Shown piece after piece: positions 22,310 through 33,529 of a DNA stretch of 64,000 nt. The notes below the pieces were generated by a model. It saw only the letters and a list, made by a program, of their open reading frames with translations. It did no database searches and was not told where the DNA came from. The translations under genes and the position numbers were made by a program. The first letter of the stretch is position 1. Every line of letters begins with the position of its first letter. Origin of the DNA: Ischnura elegans (taxonomy: Eukaryota > Arthropoda > Insecta > Odonata > Coenagrionidae); contig NC_060257.1 of assembly GCF_921293095.1 (NCBI RefSeq), positions 54,038,968-54,102,967 on the forward strand, read 5' to 3'.

Positions 22310-23870
22310 GTTATGCATTTTTGTCCATAAACGTAGTCGCAACTCCTTTGTTACCGACTTACGGCAACGCAAACATTTTTATGGATGCCTTTTGTAATTA
22401 AAGTAAATATAGTTTTCTTGGGTATCCTGTCTTTTCAACACATTTAATTTAACACATTTAAAATTAAAAAGTTTTTTAACCTTTTCCCTACTGTACAGTG
22501 TACACGTATATATACGTGTGGACGTTTCCTGACCCGGGAGACGATGGGCGTGTATATACGTGTGAGATTTACCCGGCCAGGAGATCGAAAGCCGTATATA
22601 TACGTTTTCTAGCTCCTCCCCCTTTTAGGACGGTCGTGGGTTTACGACGTCTTTGTTTCGGGACCCAACGCTTCGGGGTTTAGGATTAACCCTCGGAATC
22701 CGGGAGCAAGTACCCGGGCCCTTCGTCTTTTAGAACCCCTCTTGGCGGTACGGGACAGCGGTCATTCAATTGTTTATACAGTCAATTTTCGAAATAAATA
22801 TTTGATCATTTCTCAAGAAATATACACTAAGAATTGAATTATTTTTCTTTTGAGCATCGTTTACAATTTTTAAACGAAATTCTACGACAAATATTAACTT
22901 ATATCTCGAGTTATGAATAAACATCAACATGGAAATTGTTGCTGCGTTAAATGCGTTAATAATGGCCTTAGAACTTCGTTTAAAATTTGACAATGCTCAG
23001 ATAAAAATGAGGAATTCAATTCAAAGTCTGTAATTTACGTGCAAGCAACAATTATCCATTTACTAAATACATATAAGCAATACATAAGTTGACCGCGAAC
23101 CAATGCCGCAGGTATGGTCGTAAACCCGGAAAGGAGGGAGCACAACTACTCTCGGAGTCTGAGATAATGCGAAGTCTCTGCGTGGAGGGGTCGAAAAAGG
23201 TTCAGCGAGACCCTTCTTAACGAATACCCTCCAAAAATGCTCCGTAGCACGAGAAAGAAGAGTCTCTTGGGGCTCAGTATAGCAGTCATGCTAAGACGAA
23301 AACTCCGCCGTCTCGAAAGGGTTAAAGACATTAATTAGTTAAGATTGAACGAAAAGGTGCAATTATAATTGTCTGAAATAATTAACCTTTGATCTTAATT
23401 AAACGGGAGCTTTGAGCGAGTATCAGCAATGGGTGCTTTCCATTCATGCGACTCACGCGATAGTGTCGACTCACGGAAACTGTTTATAACTCTCCAATGC
23501 CTGCGCATAATCGTTCGTTGATTTGCGTCACAACAGTCGGCGACACGTAAAATGGAGCACGAAAACCGCGACACGAGTCGACTTGTGTCGACGTGTGTCG
23601 ATGAATGGAATGCACCCAATATTATTACGTGATCTCACCCATTTCGAGATTAATTCTTTCAAACAATTATAATCGCACTTTCTTTCTATCCTTTATTATT
23701 TCATGGCCTTAAAAATTCAGTGAATTAAAACAGAATGTAAAAAAAGCTGGATACCCAAGAAAAACCATTTTCATGGTGACTGTGAAATGTATTAAAAATG
23801 TTTGCGTTGCCATAGTTCCGTAACTAAGGAGTTGTGACCCCAATTTTATAGGGCAAAAAATTCTTAAAAT
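22310..23870. mobile_element. Inverted repeats flanking a putative piggyBac-like insertion
   Basis: The segment 22310-22430 ('caactcctttgttaccgac', 'ggcaacgcaaacattttta') is the reverse complement of 23740-23870. Between them, TTAA at 22476-22479 and 23322-23325 flank 'ccttttcccta' and 'tctcgaaaggg', a possible piggyBac-type insert of 842 bp. That insert contains three 'gtatatatacgt' motifs and inverted 'ggtttacgac' blocks. The inner assignment is tentative, while the outer inverted repeat is plain. Confidence 0.45.
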
Positions 23871-24265
23871 TGTTTCCCCTGCTAACTCCAGAAGTTTTGC
23901 AGATTCCACCTCAACTACCCTGTATAGATTGACCTCTTTACGGTATCTCAACCGTAACATATCATCCTTCTCAGCTGACAAATTATCAGATTTCTTGTCG
24001 TTTCAGAGGCCAAATTAGGCTTCACATTCGATCAACCACTTCGAGATTTCTTGCTCGAGGGGATATAGATAAGAAACAATGGCATATGTCCTTCCTGTCA
24101 CTTACAAGCAACACCCCGATAAGACACAATGGCCAAGAAAGCATCGTGATAAAATGGAACTGAGATGTTTGTTGGCAAATTCACCGATTACCTATCCCGG
24201 CTTGCTGGGAATAGAAATTACTATTAGGGTTAAGTCGATTCAACTTATAAATTAGTAACTTAATA
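23871..24265. other. Unrecognised intergenic stretch
   Basis: The 23871-23990 part continues the outer repeat family. The rest shows no gene or known repeat signature. Confidence 0.4.
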
Positions 24266-24273
24266 ATTAACAG

Positions 24274-24614
24274 CTGTGGCGCAGCGAGGGGGGTTTAGTG
24301 GATAAACCCCCCTTCCCCAGAGTTCTGAGAAATTTTTAAGTTTAATCCATTTCACTTAATTGGATTGATATTACTAATAGAATAGTGTAAGGATTAATAT
24401 AATGTTAATTATAATATCCCTCAGAATTAATAATAAAATCCCTCAGAAAGCCGTAAAAAACACAATTTTTAACCATTTATCTTAAAATTCCGCAATTAAT
24501 TGATCTCACACATACTACTTATCCTGGTGGTTATTCCATACTCCCACACACCCCGGTATTAGTTGCACCTAAACCGCCCCCCCCCCCCACCCTCAATTCC
24601 TAGCTGTGCCCCTT
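24274..24614. mobile_element. hAT-type MITE with 8-bp duplication ATTAACAG
   Basis: The flanks 'attaacag' at 24266-24273 and 24615-24622 are identical. The ends 'ctgtggcgcagcgagg' and 'cctagctgtgcccc' are imperfect inverted repeats. Its right part ('gcacctaaaccgccccc') is the reverse complement of the left part of the element at 36564-36806, so they belong to one family. Confidence 0.75.
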
Positions 24615-24840
24615 ATTAACAGTGCATAATGGCTGATGTGTGTGGCGGCCTTTATGACCCACGTTTATCGTCGATTTTCAAAATATTTATCTTCCTTGAA
24701 TCGATGGAATCGGAATAGACTTCAGGCGATCGATTCTCGATACCGATTCCGTACCCGAGAATCGGAGGATACGAGAATCGACTTTTCGAATCGATTCACC
24801 TAAATGTTTCTGTTTCAAGTGCAAAATTTCCTCGCAGAGA

Positions 24841-25066
24841 CATCCAAGCATGGAACTCGCCAAGGGGAACTAGAAAAAAAACCAGTTTGATCACGTTCAT
24901 ATAGATAAAATACACTTATCTATCGTAACGGATGCCAGGAGCTTTAGAGGAGAATGCTTTGGCACAGATCACAATCTAGCATCAGTCAAAGTGAGGCAAA
25001 GATTAAATATTGAGAAGACAGTGTGCCGGGTTGAAGAACAGTTACTGTTTGAAGAAAATATTTAAA
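24841..25066 (+). pseudogene. LINE endonuclease-domain fragment (RTE-like)
   Basis: The segment reads KKNQFDHVHIDKIHLSIV, then TDARSFRGECFGTDHNLASV, then KVRQRLNIEK. The order NQ-DHV, DxRSxRG, DHxL and KxRxRL is the C-terminal end of the apurinic-type endonuclease domain that precedes the reverse transcriptase in RTE and related LINEs. There is a stop upstream of NQFDHV and no reverse transcriptase follows, so it is an isolated remnant. Confidence 0.75.
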
Positions 25067-26140
25067 AGTTATTGGGTTAGAAGTTTTGGTTAGTGGTGGT
25101 TAGTTTTTAGTTAATAGTGGTCGCGAAAAAAATTATATTTTACTTATTTTTAAAGTGTCACACTAAGTGTAACATAAAAAACATTGAAATTGACATAACT
25201 CCCTCGTGTTATGGCTCTTTTTTCATGAAATCACATGCATAAATCAAAACTGTAATAAAAAATTACAAATTAGGCTCACTTTTGTGAGATAACTTTTCGG
25301 AGTGGCGTGCGATTCGAGTCTCTTTATAGCGTGGGCTGTCGACCGGACCCCGGTTGCTGTTTGGCGGACGGCAAGTACGCGGCCATAGTTGGGCTCTCTT
25401 ACCCGCCTTCCCTGTTTGGACAGACTATAGTGCGTAGCCTCCGAGTGTACAGCGACTTCCAACCAAGTTCACGTAAAAGTTGAGTAACGCTCTACGTTCG
25501 CTCTTTGCAGATTTTGACAAAAAAATGTAAAATGCATACTAATGCACCAAAAAATGAAATAATTGAGAAAAATCCTGCAAAAATTGAACTTGTAAAATGT
25601 TCATGTTTTGGGCCAATCAGGGCCGTTCCCGTCTTCCGATGTCGGTTAGGTTTGGTCTTCCTAATTTTTCACGCGCTCACTAGAATCCTGTCTTTCTCAT
25701 TCTCATTCACTAGCACTGGAAAGGTTACACTGGTCCCTTACACACTTGTTTCGTCATAATTGTCCCGCGTACGCACTTTGCGTACAATCATCGCCGCTCA
25801 TCGGTGGTATATATACTCACCGGCAGCAGGTCATTTTTTAGGATCGTGGTCGTCGTCTTTGCAGATTTTGACGAACCGTGCAGCTTTCCTTTCTTTTTTT
25901 ACTTAGTTCGTGGATCAAATCTTTTAGCGCGGGATTCCATATGGTTGCCTGGTGCGACCTGATTGTAGACTTATCCAGAACACGACGAATCCTACCTTCT
26001 TTAGGGCTCTGCCATACATATTACTTATATGTAAGACCCACGACAGGTTTGAAGTAATCGTAGCTAATAGTAACGTAACTAACATGTTGATGGAGAGGAG
26101 AGAATACCGAAAGCTGCCGAACATCTAAGGTGAACTGCGT
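25067..26140. other. Unrecognised stretch
   Basis: No gene is supported. The phrase 'tttgcagattttgac' occurs at 25505 and 25859, hinting at a degraded direct repeat of about 350 bp. Frames on either strand lack family motifs. Confidence 0.4.
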
Positions 26141-26149
26141 ACACAAGCA

Positions 26150-26480
26150 TTGAGAATCACCAACATCATAAAGCAACAATACTAAGATTGAGGTTTAACA
26201 TAGAACTCCATTCCGCTCACCTATACGCTAGCCTTTTCATGGCAACATATCTCTTATCTAGTGCATTCTTTATATCATGTCCGAAGTGACTCATTCGGGG
26301 CCCTCCCCTGCCCTTCTTCCCTTACACCTGTCCTAATGCGATGGTATTCATGTCACATAATGTGACCATATATGTTATCTTGCCTACTTCTTAGGGATTT
26401 TTAGAATACTACTCTCTTCCCCCATTCTTATTATCACTTCTTATTAAAAAAAACGAATCGTCTAATGGATTAGTTAATAA
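26150..26480 (-). pseudogene. LINE C-terminal tail fragment
   Basis: On the minus strand it reads KITYMVTLCDMNTIALG, then GKKGRGGPRMSHFGHDIKNA, then LDKRYVAMKRLAYR. GH-R-GL...G-GKKGRGRPRMSYL is the conserved tail found at the end of many RTE-like LINE polyproteins. Stops interrupt it. A sister fragment follows at 27330-27880. Confidence 0.65.
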
Positions 26481-26654
26481 CTTGAGGCAATAAAATTGCC
26501 TAGATGGAAATGAGCCATGATCATGTTAAGTCAACAATAATGAGTTTGGTTCGATGCAGCTCTTAATTCCGTTCTCCTATCCACTAACCTTTTCATAGCG
26601 ACGCATTTTTTCCATTTTACACCCTTTATAAACTATGTAACTTATTTACAAGAA

Positions 26655-27115
26655 TTGCCATCAGAAAAAATTCCCCTGAACCGGGAATCGAACCGCGGAC
26701 CTTTGACTTTCCGGGCCACTGCGAAGACCACTACGCTGTCCAGGTACTTTAATTATCATGGCAATTATACTGAGGCTCATGGTACTAGGTGTTCGGCCCT
26801 CGCGGTTCATCAAGGATGGCAACGCGAGGGAGAAAGGACTTCCAAGAAGCCACAACCGGTTGAGAGTCTCAAACCTGCGCTAAAGCCGCGCAAAGCGGTA
26901 TGTGTAATATTTCTAAACCTGCCGCGTATTTCTCGCGTATTTCTCCCTCGCGTTGCCATCCTTGATGGACCGCGAGGGCCTAACACCTAGTACCATGAGG
27001 CTCGGTATAATTGCCATGAGAATTAAAGAACCTGGATAGCGTGGTGGTCTGCGCAGAGGCCCGGAAAGCCAAAGGTCCGTGGTTCGATTCCCGGTCCAGG
27101 AGAAATTTTTCTCAT
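26655..27115. repeat. Palindromic pair of tRNA-like sequences
   Basis: Two ~71-nt tRNA-like sequences face each other: 26674-26744 on the minus strand and 27031-27101 on the plus strand. Each begins 'cctgga', carries 'ggttcgattcccgg' (B box and T loop) and ends with a partner of the acceptor strand. Outside and inside them the arms also match in inverted orientation ('ccctcgcggttcatcaagga' against 'tccttgatggaccgcgaggg'). The anticodon arm pairs poorly and lacks a standard U33, so these look like SINE-type copies in a fold-back and not working tRNA genes. Confidence 0.7.
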
Positions 27116-27136
27116 GGCAATTCTTGTATATTTCAC

Positions 27137-27990
27137 CGCCGTTTTATTTGTAAACGGCTGCTGTCCCCTGCCACACGCTTCTTAGGCGGCCTGCGGGGTA
27201 TTATGTAGATATAGATGTCATATATTTCTGTACCACGTTTTATTTAGAACTCAATTCATTCGGTTTCCAACGTTGAACGAAGCAAGAAAGCACGCGGCAG
27301 GTTTAGAAATATTACACATATGTAACTCATGTAGCTCTCCTATACAGTTGCCTTTAATAGCGGTGCATTTCTCCTTTTTACATCCTTTATAAACTAGGTA
27401 ACTCATTCGGGGCTGTCCCTTGCCCTTCTTCCCTCCAACCTGTCCCTCTACGATTGTTTTCATCAGGCCATCATTATTCGTAATGTGGCCAACTAATTTG
27501 TCCCATCTTCCCCTTAAGGGTGTTCTATACCTCCGCGAAAAAGACTTCAGAAGACTTTTCAGAAGACTTCTCTTTCTCGGACACTTCTTTGGACTTCCTC
27601 GTTACTTACTCGGTTGATCCATTTATCTTCACCATTCCTCGGTAGCGCTACATTTCGAATTCTTCCACTCTAGAATTCTCTGCTATTGTCAGAGTCCAAG
27701 CCTCGCTTCCATAGAGAAACATGCTCCATATGTAGAATCTTATTGTTTCCTTACTTCTTGGCTTGTATTCACAGGTGTAAGAAGATTTTCCCTTTTGTAG
27801 AAAGCACTCTTTGCTGGAGCGATTCTACCGACTGTTTCTTTCTTGCTTCGTCCAACGTTGGAAGCCGAATGAATTGAGTTCTAAATAAAACGTGGTACTG
27901 AAATATATTACATCTATACCTACATAATACCCCGCAGGCCGCCTAAGAAGCGTATGGCAGGGGACAGCAGCCGTTTACAAATAAAAAGGA
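27137..27990. repeat. Fold-back with inverted arms around LINE remains
   Basis: The left arm 27137-27290 ('aacggctgctgtcccctgcc', 'ggcctgcggggtattatgta', 'ctcaattcattcggtttcca') is the reverse complement of 27828-27990. Between the arms lies the LINE tail at 27330-27825. Confidence 0.75.
27330..27880 (-). pseudogene. LINE C-terminal region remnant (RTE-like)
   Basis: The minus strand holds, in shifting frames, RIAPAKSAFYKRENLLT, then IRFYIWSMFLYGSEAWTLTI, then GRWDKLVGHITNNDGLMKTI, then VEGQVGGKKGKGQPRMSYLV. The WSxxLYGSEAWTL and GH...GL...GKKGKGQPRMSYL blocks are the standard ordered motifs after the reverse transcriptase of RTE-like elements. Frame changes and a missing middle show a decayed copy. 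Confidence 0.8.
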
Positions 27991-28099
27991 AGGGCTCTAA
28001 GAAAATTACGACTAGCATTTATTAAAGTCCTTTATTTAGGGAAAAACGAATTCCCATATCTATCCGTTCGGCAAAACATCTCTCTAAATTTATCGCTAC

Positions 28100-28500
28100 A
28101 GCAACAGCTACAGTTTCCTTACTTCTATGCTTTCATTCTCAGCTGCAAGAAAATTCTTAATTTAGCATAAAGCCCTCTTCTCCTGTGCTAATCTACTGAC
28201 TATTTCTTTCTCCATTCGCCCATCGACTTGGTTATTCGTCTTCCTTGGTAGCAAAACTCTTTCTCCTCTTTAAGCTTTTATTTTTGCTAATTTAACATTA
28301 GACCTAGCCTCCTCTATTTTGCTGCATACTAACATTTAGTCTTCTTTTTGCTGATTTTCAGCTGATATCTGGCCATTGCCCTTTCAGTATTTGACAGTCT
28401 TTTTTGCAAAGTTTTTTCAAAAAAAGCCCTCTTCTCCTGTGTTCATCTACTGAGTATTTATTTCTTGATTCGTCCATCGTTGGTGATTCGGCTTCCTACG
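28100..28500 (-). pseudogene. Two further LINE tail scraps
   Basis: The minus-strand reading EKEIVSRLAQEKRALC followed by FLAAENESIEVRK is repeated in degraded form at 28410-28500. It matches the region just upstream of the WTL motif in the fragment at 27330-27880. No open frame survives. Confidence 0.5.
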
Positions 28501-28587
28501 TAACAAAACATCAAGTGAAAAATTAATGGTTGTCCACGTTTGCTAACCCCCTCTTTTTCTTATTCCCTGAATTTTCACTGATTATTA

Positions 28588-28818
28588 GGGCCTGGTTACA
28601 CGGTACATTAAGTCGTACAAGTTAACATGTTAATGCATGATTTTGGTGGACCCGAACGGAACATGTACGTATGCATGAAACAAATTAGAACAAGGTCTAT
28701 TTTCCGTTCATGCGTTCGCACAAGTTGGGTGGTTAAACGGTGTATTTTTGATTTCATTCACGCGTTCATACATATAGACATTAAATCGTACTTGTTAGTA
28801 CATCGCGTAATCAGGCCC
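28588..28818. mobile_element. MITE with GGGCCTG ends
   Basis: The left end 'gggcctggttacacggtac' and the right end 'gtacatcgcgtaatcaggccc' are inverted. Flanking trinucleotides are TTA and ATA, so a 3-bp PIF/Harbinger-like duplication is possible but imperfect. The 150-codon frame over this element has no protein character. Confidence 0.55.
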
Positions 28819-30050
28819 ATACGATTTTCCTTACAGCGGGGCACCCAGCTCAAGATAAAACTTACTGATGCTATTAATGACTCCTCCGAAAGTTGTACCT
28901 CCCTAATAGAATATCTCATTTTGATACGATGTAACAATAATGTACCTTTGGTTATCTCGGCAATCGCTACCCTCTCAAAGAGTTTAATTAAAAAATGCCC
29001 CGTAACATCAATATCTTGTTATCGAGATAATATCATCTCGCAATGGAATTTCCAAGATTCATATCCAAACACATTTTAAAAATAGAAACTTCCAATACTT
29101 TGAACAATGGATTGTTAGACCTGGGAAGTGATATCACATCTTATTTGTTCACAATCATCGAGTACGGGCTTTCCCAAATGTCTCCAATTCAAAATAAATT
29201 AATTGCAATAAACGTGATGAGTAAACAACATACAATCCACGTGATATTACGTTATTTAGACAAAAAAATATTATGAAAACCTTTCTGTCATTAGAGATGT
29301 AAAATCTCTCTTCGGCTGAAACGAAGTTAACCTTCCAGACAATAGTTATTCTGGTCAGTATGAAGTCCTTTCAACTACCCCGGATGATGATTATTCCAAT
29401 TATTTATTAGCATTCGATATATTCCAAGAAAATAGAGATTCGATATAAATCGAATATGAACCCACCCCAAAAAATGCCTACTTGTGGGCAGTATGGCGAA
29501 TGGCATGATAAAGGCCTTCAGCAAATTTTATTCGTCCAATGGAAATACTTACCAAGATATTCCAATCTGCGTATTTGAAAGAATAATCGAATCGAATTTT
29601 CTATTACTGGTCCTTCTAGTGAAAGAAAAACGATTACGTTGGTTTCCCTTTTAGGTATTCGTCATTCTCAGTATAAATTACGTTCAACTACCCCCGATGA
29701 TGACAATTCCAATTAGTTATGAACATTTGATATATTTCAAGAATATACAGATTCGATATAAATCGAAAATGTGCACACCCACAAAAATGTTCACCGGTTT
29801 CCAGTATGGCGAATAGCAAGATGCACGTTTTCAGCAAAGTTCATTGGTGTAACGGTAATTACTTTGTCATGATCATCGAGTATGGATTTTCCCAAATATA
29901 TCCCATTCAAAATAAATTTAGTACAATAAACTTGATGAGTGATCAACTGATAATCCACGTAGTAGTACGTCAATGTGACAAAAAAAGATGGTGAATAACT
30001 TACTGTAGTTAAAGATGCAAAAGATCTCTTTGGTTGAAACAAAGGTCTGG
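28819..30050. repeat. Diverged internal duplications
   Basis: Blocks recur in altered order. 'atcatcgagtacgggctttc' at 29155 recurs as 'atcatcgagtatggattttc' at 29874. 'actaccccggatgatgat' at 29375 recurs at 29688. 'cagtatggcgaat' at 29491 recurs at 29803. Small frames arise from these repeats. No gene or named transposon was recognised. Confidence 0.55.
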
Positions 30051-30889
30051 TTAAACATTGACGTCATTTGAGCCTAAAACAGAAAGTCTGTGGTCCACCA
30101 TATATTTGACATATTAGGGGCCTGCCTGTTCCTTTCCCTGGGTCGCCAGCACCTCGAGGATTTTGAGTTTGGTGGTATTCAAAGGTTGTATAGATAGGTG
30201 TGGTATTCAAAAGTTTGTATAGTTAGGTGTGGGTAGATATCACCCCGGACTAAGCGAAGGGAGTGTGAATAATTCAAATTCAGTGGGTCAGTTCCTTTCC
30301 CATTGCGAAGATTTTGTGCTTCATGGTATCTGAAAGCTTCGCCAAGGATTTTTCTATATTTATAGTATATATTTCAAGAACGTAGTCTTTCGGCCTCTAA
30401 GTTAAACATATGTTACAGTTGTGGCACAAATTCACTCTCCCAGTCAAAAAATTACAGACTCATATTTCCAAAAACTACAGAAGGTCTACAGAAATAAAGA
30501 GGGAGATATATAGGAGATACTGAGTGAATGGTTGGCCGGGGTACCACAGTAAATAACTATCCTCGTTACCTACATCCATCGCACCATCGCACACACTACT
30601 GAGTATTACTTTCTGGGTGCAACATTTGAGTTTACCCATTTTTGGGATATTTTTAACATAACAGCAATCTCGGAAATAAAAAGAAATAAGTAAAAAGCTC
30701 CTACTAGGAAATCAACTATAACCTGATGAAAAAGGTATAGATTGTAATACTTAAGTACCTTATATATGTTATTTTTATGTGTTATGTTAACGCGGTTTCC
30801 TCTACTTAACTAAATCTGTCCAAGCAAGCACCTCCTGATGAGCCATGTGGCTCTGGAGGAATTATATTGTAAACATCTATATTTTCTAT
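30051..30889. other. Unrecognised stretch with a short tandem repeat
   Basis: Two 29-bp copies of 'ggtattcaaaggttgtatag' plus 'taggtgt' stand side by side at about 30173-30230. Nothing else was recognised. Confidence 0.5.
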
Positions 30890-31127
30890 CAGGGGTGTCA
30901 CGCTCCGGAACGCCGTTCCGGCACTGATTAAGAAAACACAATAGTCAAACTTTCATCAATTTTGGAGCCACAAAATTTCTAATAGTTATATTCGTAACTA
31001 AAACAAATTTTTTTCGATTTCTTTATTCTATATTTGCTAAAAAAATTGGTGGTTGGGTGAATTGCTCGGGTGAGTCGTTGTACTGTGAGTGCATTCCAGT
31101 ACTGCTAATTTTTCCATGACACCACTG
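30890..31127. mobile_element. hAT-like MITE
   Basis: The ends 'caggggtgtca' and 'tgacaccactg' are inverted repeats typical of hAT elements. The flanking octamers do not match, so the target duplication has decayed or the boundaries are off by a few bases. Confidence 0.55.
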
Positions 31128-31319
31128 CTTTTTGCAATCGAATCGCACAATTTACCTGCGTAAAATTTACATAAAAGTTTTATGTAAAAAGGCTTGGTGT
31201 GATTGTTATGACTTTTGTGTGCAATTCTATTTAAAAATTTTAAAAAAATGACCTACACTTGGTGATATGGTAGAGATAAAAAAATTAATTATTATAATAT
31301 CTCTACACTAAAGAAATAC

Positions 31320-31765
31320 TAGCATGAATACAAGAAGTTTAGACATTTTTGTGGATTTTTTGTGGTACACTTAGTAATATGCCGGATATTATATATTACT
31401 TACATCCTTTCTCATCAGTTAACAAATTTAAGTACAATTGTTCTTTGAGTTTACCATTATCTGCGAGTCTAATATCCAAAAGCATTGCGTTTCACATTCG
31501 GGTTGCATGTACCAGGAACGAATTACTGTTAAAAATAGCACGGTGCTGTGATAAGTGCAGGTTGTCTAGCTGATCTTGGATTAAAAAATTAAATCAAATT
31601 TTTTTTCGTTTTTCTTTCTCAACACTTAACAAATACTAGTACAAATGCAAGACATTTTGGAGATATTATGTGGTACACTTAGCAATATGCGGGATGGGAA
31701 ATATTACCAACAGCCTTTCTCATCAGTAAACAAATATAAGTAAAAATACCCTTTGAATTTTCCTT
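31320..31765. repeat. Old direct duplication of ~130 bp
   Basis: 'tgtggtacacttagtaatat' at 31361 recurs as 'tgtggtacacttagcaatat' at 31669, followed in both by 'cctttctcatcagt.aacaaat'. The period is about 310 bp. It lies upstream of the protease promoter. No gene is present. Confidence 0.65.
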
Positions 31766-32052
31766 TAGGTGCGAATGTTTTGCCATGATGCACTAATACA
31801 CATTTTCATTCCTATTGTCCTAAATTCAAGAAACAGAATCTCAACCTTTTATCACTCAGTACAATCAACACGCATTACAGATCAGCCATTATCAATGGAT
31901 GATGAAACACTATTACTGCTAGAATAAAAATCTTCTATAAATCCACTCATGCAGGAGGAAAACGGCTGATAGAGATTTGGTTTTTATAAGCTCTGAGAAT
32001 TGAAAAATGAAACATGTGATGCACGGGAACAGAAAAACGGATTAGCCGCTCG

Positions 32053-32060
32053 TATATAAG
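32053..32060 (+). promoter_or_regulatory. TATA box of the trypsin-like gene
   Basis: TATATAAG lies 58 bp before the start codon at 32118. Transcription would begin around 32083-32090, giving a 5'UTR of about 30 nt, which is normal for arthropod digestive protease genes. Confidence 0.7.
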
Positions 32061-32117
32061 AGCCTGCTCTAGCGAAAACTAGCAGGTTATCCATTCCTAT
32101 CCTTCACACCTGACAAG

Positions 32118-32163
32118 ATGTTCCGCTACGTTTTGCTGTTCAGTTTGGTGGTGTGCGCCCTTG
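32118..32163 (+). CDS. Secreted S1A serine protease, exon 1 (signal peptide)
   Basis: The exon encodes MFRYVLLFSLVVCAL and the first base of a Gly codon, a classic signal peptide with a hydrophobic core that ends at the CALG boundary. The ATG is the first after a good TATA box and short leader. The donor is GTAAGT in phase 1, matching the two-base start of the next exon at 35693. The gene (exons to 43653) encodes a chymotrypsin-fold protease, secreted as a zymogen and activated by cleavage before IVGG. In arthropods such proteins usually act in the gut lumen or haemolymph. Which applies here cannot be told from the sequence. Confidence 0.85.
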
Positions 32164-32994
32164 GTAAGTTATTAAAGATACATCCATTTTAATTTCATAG
32201 TCAGTGCTCCGAATTTCATGGAATATTCCGCAAGCAGTGTTTATTTGCACTTATCGAATTAATATTTCCGAATTTTCGCAATGATGCAACTTCTGTTCCC
32301 CTTTATCAAAGGTTATCTGTTTTTCTGCATCTACGGATGGAGTGTTTAGCCGGGAGGGCATGCAGAAAAGTGCTATAGGGTGGAATGTTTGGTAAACGAG
32401 GTTGAGGAAAGAAGAGAATAAGACTTTTAGATAGAATGAAAGAGAATAGGTCTTGTAGTGAATTGAAGAGGGAATCGTTTAAAGGAAGGGGAGGCTTCCA
32501 GAATGCTTCTAAAGTACTCCATGAAAACCTGCATTATTATTCGGTAGAATACTTATATAATAATCCAAAGTGCTAATTCGGGATAGGATAATCCCTAATC
32601 ATATCTTCTTACAAGTATGTAATATTTCTCAAGAAATACAAGGATACGCGGGAAATATTCTTTATAGCGTAAATTAGTAGAAAAATTGAAATTTTCATAG
32701 AAATTTGAAGCATATTAGTGATTGGGCAACGTTAAACTACTTACATCCGCTCACTTCGCAAAGAGTGTTCGATACGTCATGAATTAGTATTTAATTACAT
32801 TGGGGAATAACTATTTTGTTTTCTTAGGACTGTAACTTTTTTTGACTAACTTTTTATATCTGAATAATAAAATTGCCTCAATTTTTGTCCATCACGTCAA
32901 CTTTTTAAGCTACATGATACAATCTTTTTGTCTCATGCGTGATAAAAATATTTGCAAGTGAAGTAATATAAAGGGAAATATTGGTGTGGTATTT

Positions 32995-33285
32995 TGAGGG
33001 AGGCGACCGGCAGCTGAGGTCATTTGCGCCATGAGTGAAGGGAGGGTAAGGAAGGGTGGAGAGAAACCTGGCGTCGGCATTAGCCTGCTCTTAACGAAAG
33101 GCGCCATGGGGACCACGACTTAACGTCCCATCCGACGGACGGGGTGTTGTCCTTGCAATTCCCTCCAACCAATATTCAAGCAGGGATCGGGTAGTCTCTG
33201 AAAATTCTCTGCCACAGCCGGGGTTTGAACCCGAGCCCATGGGTTGGAAAGCCAGTACTGTAGCTTCCACACCAACCCGATCCCC
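32995..33285 (-). repeat. tRNA-related SINE, full copy
   Basis: On the minus strand the head begins 'ggggatcgggttggtgtgga' and has a B box in 'cgggttcaaaccccgg'. A body then ends with 'gcgcaaatgacctcag' near 33020. The two internal promoter boxes and the tRNA-like spacing mark a Pol III SINE. Sister copies are at 275-470 and 37722-38660. Confidence 0.75.
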
Positions 33286-33529
33286 AAAGTGAAATATTAC
33301 CTTACATGAGGTCCATACAGGTTTGCAGGCAATCGATTGATAGGTATGGTTTACCGATGCGCTCGAATTGACAAAAAATATCCGTATTTTCAACCCGCAC
33401 AACACCAAAGCTCTCCCAAGAAGCAAACTCACCATAGTATCTACTGCATAACTAGACTGCTATACACCTATCGATGGTCTACTACGGTGTCAGGCACCCG
33501 GCGCCAGTCTGATAAGGCTAATGTCAGCC

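Noticed and set aside
24690-24800. Repeated GATTCGA-type motifs as a regulatory array
   Set aside because: Low-complexity, partly self-complementary repeat without defined spacing; probably a degraded MITE.
27031-27101. Functional tRNA gene
   Set aside because: Anticodon arm pairs poorly, U33 is missing, and an inverted twin lies 290 bp away in a fold-back.
28627-29079. 150-codon frame, one of the longest in the window
   Set aside because: Its first half is a MITE with GGGCCTG ends and the second half has no protein character; composition is that of AT-rich chance sequence.
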